Positions 45,125 to 54,577 of a stretch of 55,680 bases of DNA are shown here, piece after piece; the first letter of the stretch is position 1, and each line of letters opens with the position of its first letter. The stretch is from Planctomycetota bacterium (lineage in GTDB: Bacteria > Planctomycetota > UBA8108 > UBA1146): NCBI GenBank assembly GCA_013911165.1, contig JACETR010000009.1, forward strand, positions 1-55,680, written 5' to 3'. The notes beneath the pieces were generated by a model, which saw only the letters and a list, made by a program, of their open reading frames with translations, did not search any database and was not told the DNA's origin. The translations under genes were made by a program, and so were the position numbers.

Positions 45125-46708
45125 CTACAGATCCCATTCATCTTCAGTAATACCGAAGCGCTCCAGCTTGTTGTAAAGAGTCTGGCGGGGAATCTTCAGC
45201 TGTTTGGTGACTCGAGACTTGTTACCACGGTTCTGTTGCATAGCTGACAATATTACTGCCCGCTCCACCTCAGAGACGATCTCATTGAATCCTTCAATTC
45301 GTGGAATGCGAATACAAATCTCCTCTGGTGTCACAGCAAACTTCTCACTCATGAGAGCATCCGCAGTTGACCCCTGTATTACCGAAAGAATGACCTTTCT
45401 GGCAATAACACGCTTCTCACTCATCAGGTATGCCTGTTGAATCACGTTTTTAAGCTGCTGAATATTTCCGGGCCATGCGAATCCACAAAGCTCCTGCGAA
45501 GCACTCTCGGAAAATCTCTTCGAGATTCCGTGTTCTTTCCGCAGGTCAAACAGGAAACCATTAATCAATGCCTGCATATCTTCACTGCGCTCACGCAGGG
45601 GTGGCACCTCACACTGGAACCCTGACAGGCGGTAATACAAGTCCTCCCGGAAATCGCCCTGGTTGACCAGCTCCATCAAGTCCTTGCAACTGGAGGAAAT
45701 GATTCGGCATTTGACCGCCACCGGATCTGAAGAACCGATAGGACGAATTTCATTCTCTTGAATGACACGAAGAAGCTTCTGCTGGACTTCCTGGGGCAAC
45801 TCACTGACTTCATCGAGGAAAACAGTGCCCCCATTGGCTCTTTCAAAGAGACCTGCACGATCTTCATCGGCACCACTGAAGGCGCCTTTTTTCCAACCAA
45901 ACAACTCACCTTCGACGAGGCTGGGAGTCAATGCTCCACAACTGATCATCTCGAAAGGTCTGTCCTGTTGGCTGGAATGGTCATGAATTTTTCGCGCAAT
46001 GAAAGCTTTCCCTGTTCCCACTTCACCACGAATCAACAGGCTCAAATCACTGAGTCCGATCTTGGAAATCTGACTCAATACCGTTTTCATTCGTTGAGAA
46101 CAGGTATTCACTCCGATCACCGATTCGGAATCCCCTGCAATCTCAAGATGCTCAATCCCTTTGGAGAGATCCATACCTGGTGAATCGAGTTGATCTTCGG
46201 CGCTTTCCAACCGACGACGCAACTCCTCGATTTTCTGTGCCTGTTTGCTGATCAGATAGATGTCTGAAATCTCCGGCTGAATCTTCTCGAGAGACTCTGC
46301 AAACCGCTGTCGGGTTTCTGCATTGGGAAGGTTGATCGATTGAAAACCGAGAACAAACACGATGGTGTCGCGGTCGGTAACAGCAAGTCGATGAACCAAA
46401 CACTCTGCTTCTGGCCAAGTTTCCCGCTTGAAGTCCCCGGAAGTATTGCTGTCCGACTTGAACAGGTTCTCCACCCGATCTTCAAAACTGTCGGGAACAG
46501 AACCAACACTGGTTAACACACTCGACTTGAAAGAACTGAAACCGTTCGGAGATTCCGTATGAATCAACACGGTAAAATCTGCCGAATAGTGCTCCTGAAG
46601 ACTGCCTGACAGCATTTTGCTGAATACAGCAAAACGCCTGACGTCCTCGACCGATCTGTACTCCTCCAAATTGGGGGAGAGAATTGTAGTTCGGTAATCA
46701 GCAGCCAT
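45125..46708 (-). CDS. Sigma-54-type activator (N-terminal sensory + AAA+ + Fis HTH)
   Basis: 527 residues from ATG 46708, with GGGAGG six bases upstream. An N-terminal 260-residue domain of unclear type leads by a short coiled-coil (AQKIEELRRRLESAEDQL) into the AAA+ domain: Walker A GEVGTGKA, sigma-54 loop GAFSGA (T to S), Walker B GGTVFLDEVSELP, and REDLYYRLSGFQCEVPPLRE. The C-terminal HTH reads QNRGNKSRVTKQLKIPRQTL. Unlike the activator at 34036-35544, Walker B is intact. Divergent from the 937-residue secreted protein gene, which it may regulate. Confidence 0.92.
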   Translation of the reverse strand: MAADYRTTILSPNLEEYRSVEDVRRFAVFSKMLSGSLQEHYSADFTVLIHTESPNGFSSFKSSVLTSVGSVPDSFEDRVENLFKSDSNTSGDFKRETWPEAECLVHRLAVTDRDTIVFVLGFQSINLPNAETRQRFAESLEKIQPEISDIYLISKQAQKIEELRRRLESAEDQLDSPGMDLSKGIEHLEIAGDSESVIGVNTCSQRMKTVLSQISKIGLSDLSLLIRGEVGTGKAFIARKIHDHSSQQDRPFEMISCGALTPSLVEGELFGWKKGAFSGADEDRAGLFERANGGTVFLDEVSELPQEVQQKLLRVIQENEIRPIGSSDPVAVKCRIISSSCKDLMELVNQGDFREDLYYRLSGFQCEVPPLRERSEDMQALINGFLFDLRKEHGISKRFSESASQELCGFAWPGNIQQLKNVIQQAYLMSEKRVIARKVILSVIQGSTADALMSEKFAVTPEEICIRIPRIEGFNEIVSEVERAVILSAMQQNRGNKSRVTKQLKIPRQTLYNKLERFGITEDEWDL

Positions 46709-46904
46709 TTTCAGCCTCCCGCAACTCCTTTGTAAGATCTCACGGCCTGCGTACTGGCCGCGAATGGGGTATTCTTCTGCAGATCCTGATCTCAAGGGTG
46801 CAGAGGGTCCCTGACGTCTATATCGATAGTCAAAACCTCCGGCTTGAGTGTATTTCGGATAATTTGTGATTGGACAAAGGAAGGTCTGAAAATGGGAAAG
46901 AGCC

Positions 46905-49718
46905 ATGAGATTTAAATCCGGTCTTTTTCCGCCCTTTTTATCTTTCCTGTTTCTTCTTTTTTCAGCGCACACCTCGCTGGTTATCGCCGATTCCTCAATC
47001 CAACATTCCAATCAGAATTCGCTGGAAGACCCGTTCCTTTGGGTAGAAAAGTTGGGCTCTTCAGACTGGATAGAACGGGAAGAGTCCGCGGAAAAACTGC
47101 TCGAGGCTGGAGAAGCTTCCGTTGAGGCCTTGCGTACCGCCCTTACCCATCCCGATCTGGAAGTTCGTGAAAGAGTTCGCGAACTGTTGTCAGTCATCTC
47201 TCCGCTGAAAATCCGAGTTGATCTGGTGCGACTGGGTAAAGACCGGAACGCCTCCCTTGTGACCCCTTATCAATCGATCAAGTCCTGTAGTCTTGATTTC
47301 AAACCTGGTGAGACGCGGATGAATACGATCCGCACTGATCATGAAGAGAGACGCTTTCAAATCTCCTTGCGAGGCAATGAAGCCCCCTACTCTGTCGAGG
47401 TTCTATTTCATGGAACCAGCACGTCCAGCATGACAGGCCCCCCCGGTAAAAAACTGGAACTCGGCGTTCCCTGGGTGATTCTCACAGAGGACCGGGTGCA
47501 ATCTGAAACGGTTCAAGGTACCGCTCAAACAGCCAGCGAGATTTCGACCTGGGTTCTTCTATTGAGTGAATCGTACGAGCTGTCTGATCCTGAGGAATCA
47601 GCAGAGAAGCGACTCATAAATGCTCTCGTCAAAAGCCTGGCCTCTGCCCCCACCCCACAGCAGATCATTGCAGCAGCACAGTGGAGTGACATTCCGGAAG
47701 AGTATTTTCGTGACAGTGAAGAATCTGCAGACCCCTGGCTGATCGCTCAAATGATTCGTGGAAATACGGATTCGATCCAACGCGCAGCAGAGATTATCGA
47801 GTTGCACATGACCGGGGAAGACCCGCTCACCACCCTCGTCATCGATGGCCTTCTTCCCTTCGCCATCGATACCGATACAGAAGGAGCCTCAGCCCTATTT
47901 CAGCAACACTGTGCGGATCTCTCCCCCTGGTCACAACACCTCTTGTGGAGTTCTCTCGACAGGAAACTTCGGGAAGGAAGTTTGTCTCAGGATCACCAGA
48001 AGCGCCTGCTCGAATCATTGATTCAACCAGGGAGCCTGGCAGTACTGCGCTGGTCAGATTCCCACATGTCTTCCATGTGGTCTTCACTGATCCGCTCAAT
48101 CGACAAACAAGTTCTGAATGAGTTACTGGCCACAAACTGGGCTGAAATTATGGGGGAAGACCTCTCGCAATCGACCGGAAGAATTCCACTCTTCTTTTCA
48201 GCTCTGGGTTATATGACCAATCAGGAGCTCGAATTGAACCCCGGTTGGAAAGAGCCGATACTCGATCTGATCTCCACCCAATATGCAGAATTTGCATTGG
48301 CCATCTTGCTCGGACAGGATCGCGTCAAGCCACTCGAAAGCGATGACTGGAAATCACTGCTGGAAAAACTCGACGGTGCATTGAGGCTTGCCGACACCAC
48401 CATTTCGATTCGTGTTCGCAACTCTGTCAAAAAACTGAACGAATATCAGGATCTCCCCAAAGAGCACCGGGACACATTTCTGAGGAATCTTGTTGAGGGT
48501 TTACCTGAGTTCCAGTCCAACCAGCAATCTATCATCGACCAGATACTGGTCAGAAATCTGGGCGAGCTTCCCCGAGAAAAAAATGTACGCAGGGATGAAA
48601 CATGGTGGGATCGTCGTTCAGCCAAATGGAAAGAACGCCTCGTTTCGCCTGTCGAGCAAGATCCCCAAGAAGTTCGGTGGTTACAGTTAACCCTCGCGGA
48701 TGTGCGGATCGATGGAACCGATATCCGTCCTCTGGGATTGCGTCGCTGGATTCTTCCTACCGATTATCGATTGCACATGATGGGAGACGACGGCCGTGAT
48801 GCCTCCATCTACCTGGAGACTTCTGCCGGTGGTTCCGTACGATTTTCTGGCTCGATGCTACTAATGATCGATCGGCCCACCCTCACCCGCTGGCGAACCA
48901 CATGGCGAAATTGGGTTTACCGTTTCAGCACTGCCAGACTTGGCGCAGAGAGTGCCATGGTTCGATCCAATGTTCTCTTCCAGACACTTTTGATCGCCTC
49001 AGAGGTAGAAGCACCTGAAGACGGACTCGTGAAGGAGATCCCGGTGACGTGGGAAGATCTTGACCGATACCTGGTCGAGTCTCTCAATCCGGAGTCTTCC
49101 ACCGATTTCTACATGACGACAGAAGTCATTACGACCTTGCGATTGAAGGCGACCCTCCCACGGTTGATTGAATTGTGGGAAGAGAAACCCACCGTTTCTC
49201 TCGGAAGAGCATTGCTTTCACTCGGCGATGACCGTGGTAGAGAACTTCTTCGGGATACGATCATGAAGTCTCGCAATCGATTACAGAGGGATACCCAAAA
49301 AGCACTCGAAGACCTGATTGAGGTCGGCGATCCGGAAACCCTCGAATCAGTGATCAGTTGGATCGAAGACCCGGAATCCTCGACATTTTCGAGGAATGAG
49401 AGCCAGCTGCTGATGCTGATCCGCTACCTCGATGGCTGGCTGCTGAATAACCCTGATCAGCAAATTATCCCTGAGGGCCGATTGATCGGCGCCCTGATCG
49501 GGAGGACCGATAATCGAAATGGCCGAAACACCGTTATTCCTATCCTTCGCAGGCAAACCGGCCTGGATATGGGGTGGTGGGATACCTATTCGATGACCGA
49601 TATGGAAGAGAGATACCAGGTCCAGGAAGAGGTTGGAGCCCTCTGGAGAGCCTGGTGGGATAAAAAATCCCCAGAATTTGAAGCCAGCCTAAAGTCTGAC
49701 CCCCCCCGCGACCGATGA
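46905..49718 (+). CDS. Large secreted protein with HEAT-like N-terminal repeat, unknown
   Basis: 937 residues. Signal peptide (LFPPFLSFLFLLFSAHTSLV). Residues 40-100 look like HEAT/armadillo helices (EESAEKLLEAGEASVEALRT, ALTHPDLEVRERVRELLSVI), a form common in planctomycete exported proteins. The rest alternates helical stretches with some beta character and further HEAT-like pairs near residues 750-830 (RALLSLGDDRGRELLRDTIM). No catalytic motif. AAAGAG precedes the ATG. The 196-bp region shared with the divergent sigma-54-type activator shows no convincing -24/-12 promoter. Confidence 0.8.
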   Translation: MRFKSGLFPPFLSFLFLLFSAHTSLVIADSSIQHSNQNSLEDPFLWVEKLGSSDWIEREESAEKLLEAGEASVEALRTALTHPDLEVRERVRELLSVISPLKIRVDLVRLGKDRNASLVTPYQSIKSCSLDFKPGETRMNTIRTDHEERRFQISLRGNEAPYSVEVLFHGTSTSSMTGPPGKKLELGVPWVILTEDRVQSETVQGTAQTASEISTWVLLLSESYELSDPEESAEKRLINALVKSLASAPTPQQIIAAAQWSDIPEEYFRDSEESADPWLIAQMIRGNTDSIQRAAEIIELHMTGEDPLTTLVIDGLLPFAIDTDTEGASALFQQHCADLSPWSQHLLWSSLDRKLREGSLSQDHQKRLLESLIQPGSLAVLRWSDSHMSSMWSSLIRSIDKQVLNELLATNWAEIMGEDLSQSTGRIPLFFSALGYMTNQELELNPGWKEPILDLISTQYAEFALAILLGQDRVKPLESDDWKSLLEKLDGALRLADTTISIRVRNSVKKLNEYQDLPKEHRDTFLRNLVEGLPEFQSNQQSIIDQILVRNLGELPREKNVRRDETWWDRRSAKWKERLVSPVEQDPQEVRWLQLTLADVRIDGTDIRPLGLRRWILPTDYRLHMMGDDGRDASIYLETSAGGSVRFSGSMLLMIDRPTLTRWRTTWRNWVYRFSTARLGAESAMVRSNVLFQTLLIASEVEAPEDGLVKEIPVTWEDLDRYLVESLNPESSTDFYMTTEVITTLRLKATLPRLIELWEEKPTVSLGRALLSLGDDRGRELLRDTIMKSRNRLQRDTQKALEDLIEVGDPETLESVISWIEDPESSTFSRNESQLLMLIRYLDGWLLNNPDQQIIPEGRLIGALIGRTDNRNGRNTVIPILRRQTGLDMGWWDTYSMTDMEERYQVQEEVGALWRAWWDKKSPEFEASLKSDPPRDR

Positions 49719-49787
49719 GTCTTCCGTAGGCAAGTTTTTCTCCTGAGGGTGCCGCGCACCACTGGAGAACTAGCGGAAGAGAAATCG

Positions 49788-50045
49788 ATGCAAGAAACCA
49801 TCCTGCTGATTTGTGAAGAGCTTCTCAATGAAGCCGAAAGACTCGCAAACAGCGATGAAATCCACACCAACCAAAACGTGGCAGGGGAACAGACTGCCGA
49901 TTCCACCGGAATCGCACCTGGACCGGAGACCACCGCCGAAAAGCGGGTTCTCCTTGAGCTCCTTGATCAATGCGGAAACCAGCGCATGTTCATGGCCAAG
50001 CCCTTCTCGAAAGTCACGAAGAATCCTGAAGGGATCACAAGATGA
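49788..50045 (+). CDS. Small protein translationally coupled to sigma factor, unknown
   Basis: 85 residues from ATG 49788 (GGAAGAG six bases upstream). The first helix is amphipathic and acidic (MQETILLICEELLNEAERLA), then a disordered Thr/Ala/Glu stretch, then a basic C-terminal helix-like end (MFMAKPFSKVTKNPEG). It overlaps the sigma-factor start by 4 bp (ATGA). It has no known family; a modulator of the sigma factor is one possible role. Confidence 0.6.
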   Translation: MQETILLICEELLNEAERLANSDEIHTNQNVAGEQTADSTGIAPGPETTAEKRVLLELLDQCGNQRMFMAKPFSKVTKNPEGITR

Positions 50046-50917
50046 ACGCGCGCGAAGTAGGACTCGAAGCATACTTTGAAGACATCAATCGTCACTCACT
50101 GCTGACTGCGGAAGAAGAACGTGAGTTGGCCATCGAGGTGCAGAAGGGAAATCTGGAAGCCCGTGACCATATGGTCCGCTCCAACCTTCGACTGGTGGTC
50201 AGCATTGCAAAGCACTACGTCGAGCGGGGACTCCCTCTCCTCGATCTGATCGAGGAAGGAAACCTCGGCTTGCTCAAGGCAGTCGAGAGGTTCGACCCAG
50301 CAGCAGAGTGCCGCTTCAGTACTTATGGTACCTGGTGGATCAAGCAATCCATCAAGCGTGCCCTCATCGATACGGTGAAGTCTGTGCGAATCCCTTCCTA
50401 CATGGTCGAAACGATTACCAAGTGGAAGAGAGCTGCTGCAGACCTTGCCATCGAGTTGGGACGTCCGCCGATGTTCCACGAGATTGCTGAGCGCATGGAG
50501 ATCCCTCTGGAGAAGACCGAAATCATCCAGAATGCTCTTCATGTTGCAGATTCTGCCAATCAGACCATCTCCATCGAAAACTCATGGACGATTTCCGACA
50601 TTATCGAGGACCCGTCCCAGACCCAGCCACACACCTCGCTGGAGAAGAAGATTCAGATCGACATGATCAAGGATCTGCTGAGTCATCTGGATGAGCGTGA
50701 GCGCAAGATTGTCCGCATGCGCTACGGTCTCGACAACGGTGAACCGATGACCCTCAAAGAGATCGGTCAGCGGATCAAACTTTCCCGCGAGCGAGTTCGT
50801 CAGATTGAAAACGACGCCCTTGCACGATTGCAGGAACTGGTTGCCGAAGGCTTGATCCAGAAGCCGGAAATCTACGACGAACAGTTTGACGAACAGTACG
50901 AAGAAACTGTTAGCTGA
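50042..50917 (+). CDS. RNA polymerase sigma factor, sigma-70 group 2 type
   Basis: 291 residues. Region 1.2 (GLEAYFEDINRHSLLTAEEE), region 2 (NLRLVVSIAKHYVERGLPLLD, LDLIEEGNLGLLKAVERFDP, FSTYGTWWIKQSIKRALID), region 3 (KRAAADLAIELGRPPMFHEI) and region 4 with the helix-turn-helix (MTLKEIGQRIKLSRERVRQI). There is no long region 1.1 or non-conserved insert, so it is a group 2 factor like RpoS or SigB-type alternatives rather than the housekeeping factor. It starts within the stop codon of the small gene. A terminator hairpin follows. Confidence 0.95.
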   Translation: MNAREVGLEAYFEDINRHSLLTAEEERELAIEVQKGNLEARDHMVRSNLRLVVSIAKHYVERGLPLLDLIEEGNLGLLKAVERFDPAAECRFSTYGTWWIKQSIKRALIDTVKSVRIPSYMVETITKWKRAAADLAIELGRPPMFHEIAERMEIPLEKTEIIQNALHVADSANQTISIENSWTISDIIEDPSQTQPHTSLEKKIQIDMIKDLLSHLDERERKIVRMRYGLDNGEPMTLKEIGQRIKLSRERVRQIENDALARLQELVAEGLIQKPEIYDEQFDEQYEETVS

Positions 50918-50951
50918 AGACTGTCGCTTCCCCAAAGAACCCTGTTGTTAT

Positions 50952-51010
50952 AAACTCCCGTCCAACACGCTCCTCTCTCCCCCCGAGGAGATTTTGGACG
51001 GGAGTTTTTT
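50952..51010 (+). terminator. 14-bp terminator hairpin abutting the apt start codon
   Basis: AAACTCCCGTCCAA (50952-50965) pairs perfectly with TTGGACGGGAGTTT (50994-51007), with an inner CTCCTC/GAGGAG stem (50970-50975, 50985-50990), ending in TTTTTT at 51005-51010. The next base is the ATG of apt (51011). The only ribosome site for apt, GGGAG (51000-51004), lies inside the stem. It can end sigma-factor transcripts and control apt. Confidence 0.9.
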
Positions 51011-51556
51011 ATGACCGATTCTCAAGATCCTGTTCTGGACAGAATCGATTCCCTGATTGCAACAGTTCCTGATTTCCCCAAACCGGGGATTCAATTCAAG
51101 GACATCACCCCCCTACTCGCCTCTTCAGAAGTCTTTGCTGAAACGGTAGAACTTCTCGCAGAGAAGAGTCGCCCCCTGGGCGCAGACCTGATTGCCGCAC
51201 CGGAGTCACGGGGATTTCTCTTTGGATTGCCTGTCGCCCAAGCCCTCGGCATCGGTTTCATTCCCATTCGAAAACCCGGAAAACTGCCGGGTGAAACAAT
51301 TTCGGTGGAGTATGAACTGGAATATGGAACTGACACCGTCGAAATGAGAGCCGGTGCCATCCAACCAGGACAAAAGGTTTTACTGATCGATGATGTTCTG
51401 GCAACTGGAGGAACGATTGCAGCCTGCGAGAAACTCACGGAAAAACAGGGCGGCGTCGTGATCGGAGCGGGATTCCTGATGGAACTCTCATTCCTAAATG
51501 GCAGAAATCTCATCCCCGACTGCGAAGTCTTCAGTCTATTGGAGATTCAGGATTAA
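51011..51556 (+). CDS. apt: Adenine phosphoribosyltransferase
   Basis: 181 residues. Converts adenine plus PRPP to AMP in the cytosolic salvage pathway. N-terminal VPDFPKPGIQFKDITPLLAS is the classic APT start. PRPP loop VLLIDDVLATGGT follows, and ESRGFLFGLPVAQALGIGFI is also typical. The ATG directly follows a T run and its ribosome site is within a hairpin. The TldD-like frame overlaps its 3' end. Confidence 0.97.
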   Translation: MTDSQDPVLDRIDSLIATVPDFPKPGIQFKDITPLLASSEVFAETVELLAEKSRPLGADLIAAPESRGFLFGLPVAQALGIGFIPIRKPGKLPGETISVEYELEYGTDTVEMRAGAIQPGQKVLLIDDVLATGGTIAACEKLTEKQGGVVIGAGFLMELSFLNGRNLIPDCEVFSLLEIQD

Positions 51557-53186
51557 TCCTTCCACCGCAAAAAAACTGGTCTTGGTTGCTTCCGAAGAGT
51601 GTCAAAGGGCTGCGCAAAAGTTGCGCAAACCCGGTCTTCCCAAGCTCTTTTACCTCTCATACCTCATTCGTGATCATGAGTTCTTCAACGTAGAGGCTCG
51701 CTTCGGTGCCCTTTACAAGGAGGATCACTACTCGCGAAGAAACTGTCTCACGGATGCCCACGTAGGATCTTTCCGTAAAGACCAGATCAGTGAAGGTGGA
51801 CTCGAGGAAAACTCGAAGGAAGAAGAGTCTTACAGTTATCTGGGTTTACCGATTCATGATCGCAAGGAAGCACTTCGTATCGGTCTCTGGCGCCTGACAG
51901 ATGCCAAATATCGTGAAGCAGAGGAAGCCTACTTCCGACGCAAGGCCCATGAACTGACCTACCTCAACTTGCACCCGGAACTTCATGACTGGGAGAAGCG
52001 TAAACCAGTGGTCGATTTGGCTCCTGGTTCACTGCCGGCCATCGACCGGGAGCATTGGTCCCGTTATGTCGAAAAGGCCAGTGCCACTGCCAGAAACCAT
52101 CCCGGGATCAAAAACAGTCATGTTTCCCTTCAGGTCAAACACCAGACACGGCTCTTCGTCAATTCCGATGGTTCACAAATCGCTGAAAGCCAGGCTTTCT
52201 GGCAGCTGGAGGCTTACCTGTGGCATCTCAGCGAAAAGGGAGATGGAATCCCGTGGACCATCAGCCACTTCGTCAACGATCCCGCTGAACTTCCTGATCT
52301 CAAACAGATCCGCAGAGAGATTCGGTCTGCAGCTCAACTGCTGGAAAAAGTCGCTGCTGCTCCGCGCTTCCACTCTTACTCGGGCCCCGTACTTCTCGAC
52401 CCCATCCCCGCAGGCCTGCTAATCCATGAAGCGATGGGGCACCGCCTTGAAGGGAACCGCCTTCGGTCAGGTGGAGAAGCCCGTACCTTTGCCGACTCCC
52501 TCGGCAAGACCGTTCTTCCCCAGTTCCTGTCACTCTCTGACCACCCACAGGATTCCCATCTTGAATTGCCGAGTGGCGAAACCCGCTCATTGGTGGGTCA
52601 TTACCGATTCGACGATGAGGGCACACCTTCTGCGACTGCTGACTTGATCTCAGGAGGCAAGTTGAAAGGATTCCTGACCAGTCGGGTTCCCATCGAACGC
52701 CGACACTCTTCAAACGGACATGCCCGTTCCAGTCACCATGAACGAGCGATCAGTCGTATGGGCGTCACCCACCTCGAGTCGGAACACACGGCGACTTCCC
52801 GGGAGTTGAAGGCGAAGCTCCTCGAAGAAGTAAAACGACAAAATCTCCCTTACGGCATTCGCATCCTGAATGCCTCTTCAGGTGAAACCACAACTGACGC
52901 CTACGATTTCCAGGCTTTCCTCGGCGAAATCAATCTTGCCGCGAGGGTCTTTCCGGATGGCAGGGAAGAACTGATTCGGGGAGTCAACTTTGTCGGAACC
53001 CCCCTGAACGCCGTGCAGGGAATCATCGCTGCCGGCGATGATCCTGTGATCGACAATGCCTGGTGTGGAGCCGAAAGCGGCATGGTCCCGGTTTCAACCA
53101 TCAGCCCGTCCTTGCTGATCCGAAACCTGGAACTTCAGAGCAAGGCAGATACGCCTTACACCCAATACTTCTATCCGATGCCGTAA
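51498..53186 (+). CDS. TldD/PmbA-like metallopeptidase
   Basis: Up to 562 residues; the start is uncertain. ATG 51498 lies inside apt (59-bp overlap) with no ribosome site; TTG 51582 just after apt is an alternative. The N-terminal region (RKPGLPKLFYLSYLIRDHEF) resembles the extended TldD-family subgroup. The zinc motif is HEAMGHRLEGN (HExxxH form as in TldD's HEAVGHGLEGD). GTPLNAVQGIIAAGDDP and WCGAESGMVPVSTISPSLL match the family C-terminus. TldD forms a barrel peptidase with TldE; no partner is adjacent. It may act on unfolded peptides. Confidence 0.9.
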   Translation: MAEISSPTAKSSVYWRFRINPSTAKKLVLVASEECQRAAQKLRKPGLPKLFYLSYLIRDHEFFNVEARFGALYKEDHYSRRNCLTDAHVGSFRKDQISEGGLEENSKEEESYSYLGLPIHDRKEALRIGLWRLTDAKYREAEEAYFRRKAHELTYLNLHPELHDWEKRKPVVDLAPGSLPAIDREHWSRYVEKASATARNHPGIKNSHVSLQVKHQTRLFVNSDGSQIAESQAFWQLEAYLWHLSEKGDGIPWTISHFVNDPAELPDLKQIRREIRSAAQLLEKVAAAPRFHSYSGPVLLDPIPAGLLIHEAMGHRLEGNRLRSGGEARTFADSLGKTVLPQFLSLSDHPQDSHLELPSGETRSLVGHYRFDDEGTPSATADLISGGKLKGFLTSRVPIERRHSSNGHARSSHHERAISRMGVTHLESEHTATSRELKAKLLEEVKRQNLPYGIRILNASSGETTTDAYDFQAFLGEINLAARVFPDGREELIRGVNFVGTPLNAVQGIIAAGDDPVIDNAWCGAESGMVPVSTISPSLLIRNLELQSKADTPYTQYFYPMP

Positions 53187-53218
53187 TCCCAGATATATCG
53201 AGCCTGCTGATCAGGGAA

Positions 53219-54406
53219 TTACTGAAGCTGGTCGGCGATCTCCGGAAGCAGTGAACGGGAGATCTGGCTCATCAGCGCCTTGTTGGATCCTTCGCCAACC
53301 CGGGTGACAAACAGATCCGCAGCGTGACGGGCGAGGCCGAACTCATCGAGACAGGCCACTCCTCCACACACTTCCATGGCGTCCTGAACCAACTCGGACG
53401 CAACACGACTGCAATCAATTTTGACTTTTGCAGCCTGCTCCCGATCCAGTGATCCCTGATCGTAACGGTGGACCAATTGGATCAACCAGCTGAGATTACG
53501 CTCGAGGGCAAGATCCATTTCCAGAACCACATCCTGGACTCGCTGGAAACGGCCGATGGCCCCACCAAACTGCTCCCGCTCCTGCACATACTGGCGGGTT
53601 TTATCGAGGGCGAATGCGAGCGACCCCAGAGCAATGGCAGCGACAAACAGACGGCCGCCATTGAGGGTGGTCACCATGACTCGGAAGCCACCATTGACCT
53701 CACCCAGAATCTCATCTTCGCTGACCTCGACGGAATCGAATGCAATCGAGCCGGTGGAGGAAAGGGGCCAGACGGTTTTGCCTTCCATTTCCTGATAAGC
53801 CACACCTGCACGGTCACGGGGGACAATAAAGCAGGTACTGCGATGACCATTGCGCCCCTCTGGATCGGTCAAGGCGTGAACCACGACATGGCTGGCCCAG
53901 GCAGCATTGGTGCTCCAGCACTTTTCACCGCGAAGCACATATCCGTTGTCGGTCTTTTCAGCCACAACTTGGGGATTGGCCGCGTCGGAACCACGCCCCG
54001 GCTCTGAAAGTCCAAAAGCAAACATGCGCCGGCCTGCAGCCAAATCTTCCAGGTGCTCCGCTTTTTGATCCGCAGATCCGAATCGCAACAACGGATTGAT
54101 ACCGAGTGAAACTGCCGCACCGGGAGTAATGGCGACGGAAGGACTCCAATAGGAGAGCGCAAGGCCCGCAAGAACGAGATCGATCATCTCACCGTCTTGC
54201 CCCCCATACTCTTCCGGGATCGGCAGCCCAAAGATGCCCATCTCTCCCAGCTGCTCGATCAAATGATCGGGAACCAGCTGTTTGTCCCGTTCCCACTGGA
54301 GCAGGTGAGGAGCGACCTCATTGGCTGCAAATCGGGAAATCTGATCAAAGAGAGAAAATCTCTCTTCATCCACCAGAGGCTTGAGGTGTTTATCGAGGCG
54401 GTTCAC
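53219..54406 (-). CDS. Acyl-CoA dehydrogenase
   Basis: 395 residues from GTG 54406 (AAGGA upstream); an in-frame GTG at 54475 adds 23 residues lacking family similarity or a ribosome site. Domains: N-terminal helices (DQISRFAANEVAPHL), FAFGLSEPGRGSDAANPQVV (FAD/substrate site), NGGFRVMVTTLNGGRL, QYVQEREQFGGAIGRFQ, and VCGGVACLDEFGLARHAADL with VGEGSN where the base Glu lies in related enzymes. Oxidises an acyl-CoA to enoyl-CoA; the chain length is unknown. Convergent with the TldD-like gene. Confidence 0.92.
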   Translation of the reverse strand: MNRLDKHLKPLVDEERFSLFDQISRFAANEVAPHLLQWERDKQLVPDHLIEQLGEMGIFGLPIPEEYGGQDGEMIDLVLAGLALSYWSPSVAITPGAAVSLGINPLLRFGSADQKAEHLEDLAAGRRMFAFGLSEPGRGSDAANPQVVAEKTDNGYVLRGEKCWSTNAAWASHVVVHALTDPEGRNGHRSTCFIVPRDRAGVAYQEMEGKTVWPLSSTGSIAFDSVEVSEDEILGEVNGGFRVMVTTLNGGRLFVAAIALGSLAFALDKTRQYVQEREQFGGAIGRFQRVQDVVLEMDLALERNLSWLIQLVHRYDQGSLDREQAAKVKIDCSRVASELVQDAMEVCGGVACLDEFGLARHAADLFVTRVGEGSNKALMSQISRSLLPEIADQLQ

Positions 54407-54577
54407 GGCGATTCCATCCTTCTGAAGGGCTTTCCCGTATCGGGATATGTTGTAACCCAAGACCGGCCTCTTCACAGGGGGTCTTGGTGGGGATTATCGA
54501 CAATTCAGCGGGAATTGAACCCCTGCCCGCTCCCTGAAATCCTGCCCACTCCCTTCACTCGGGAGTATCCTGAAGTC

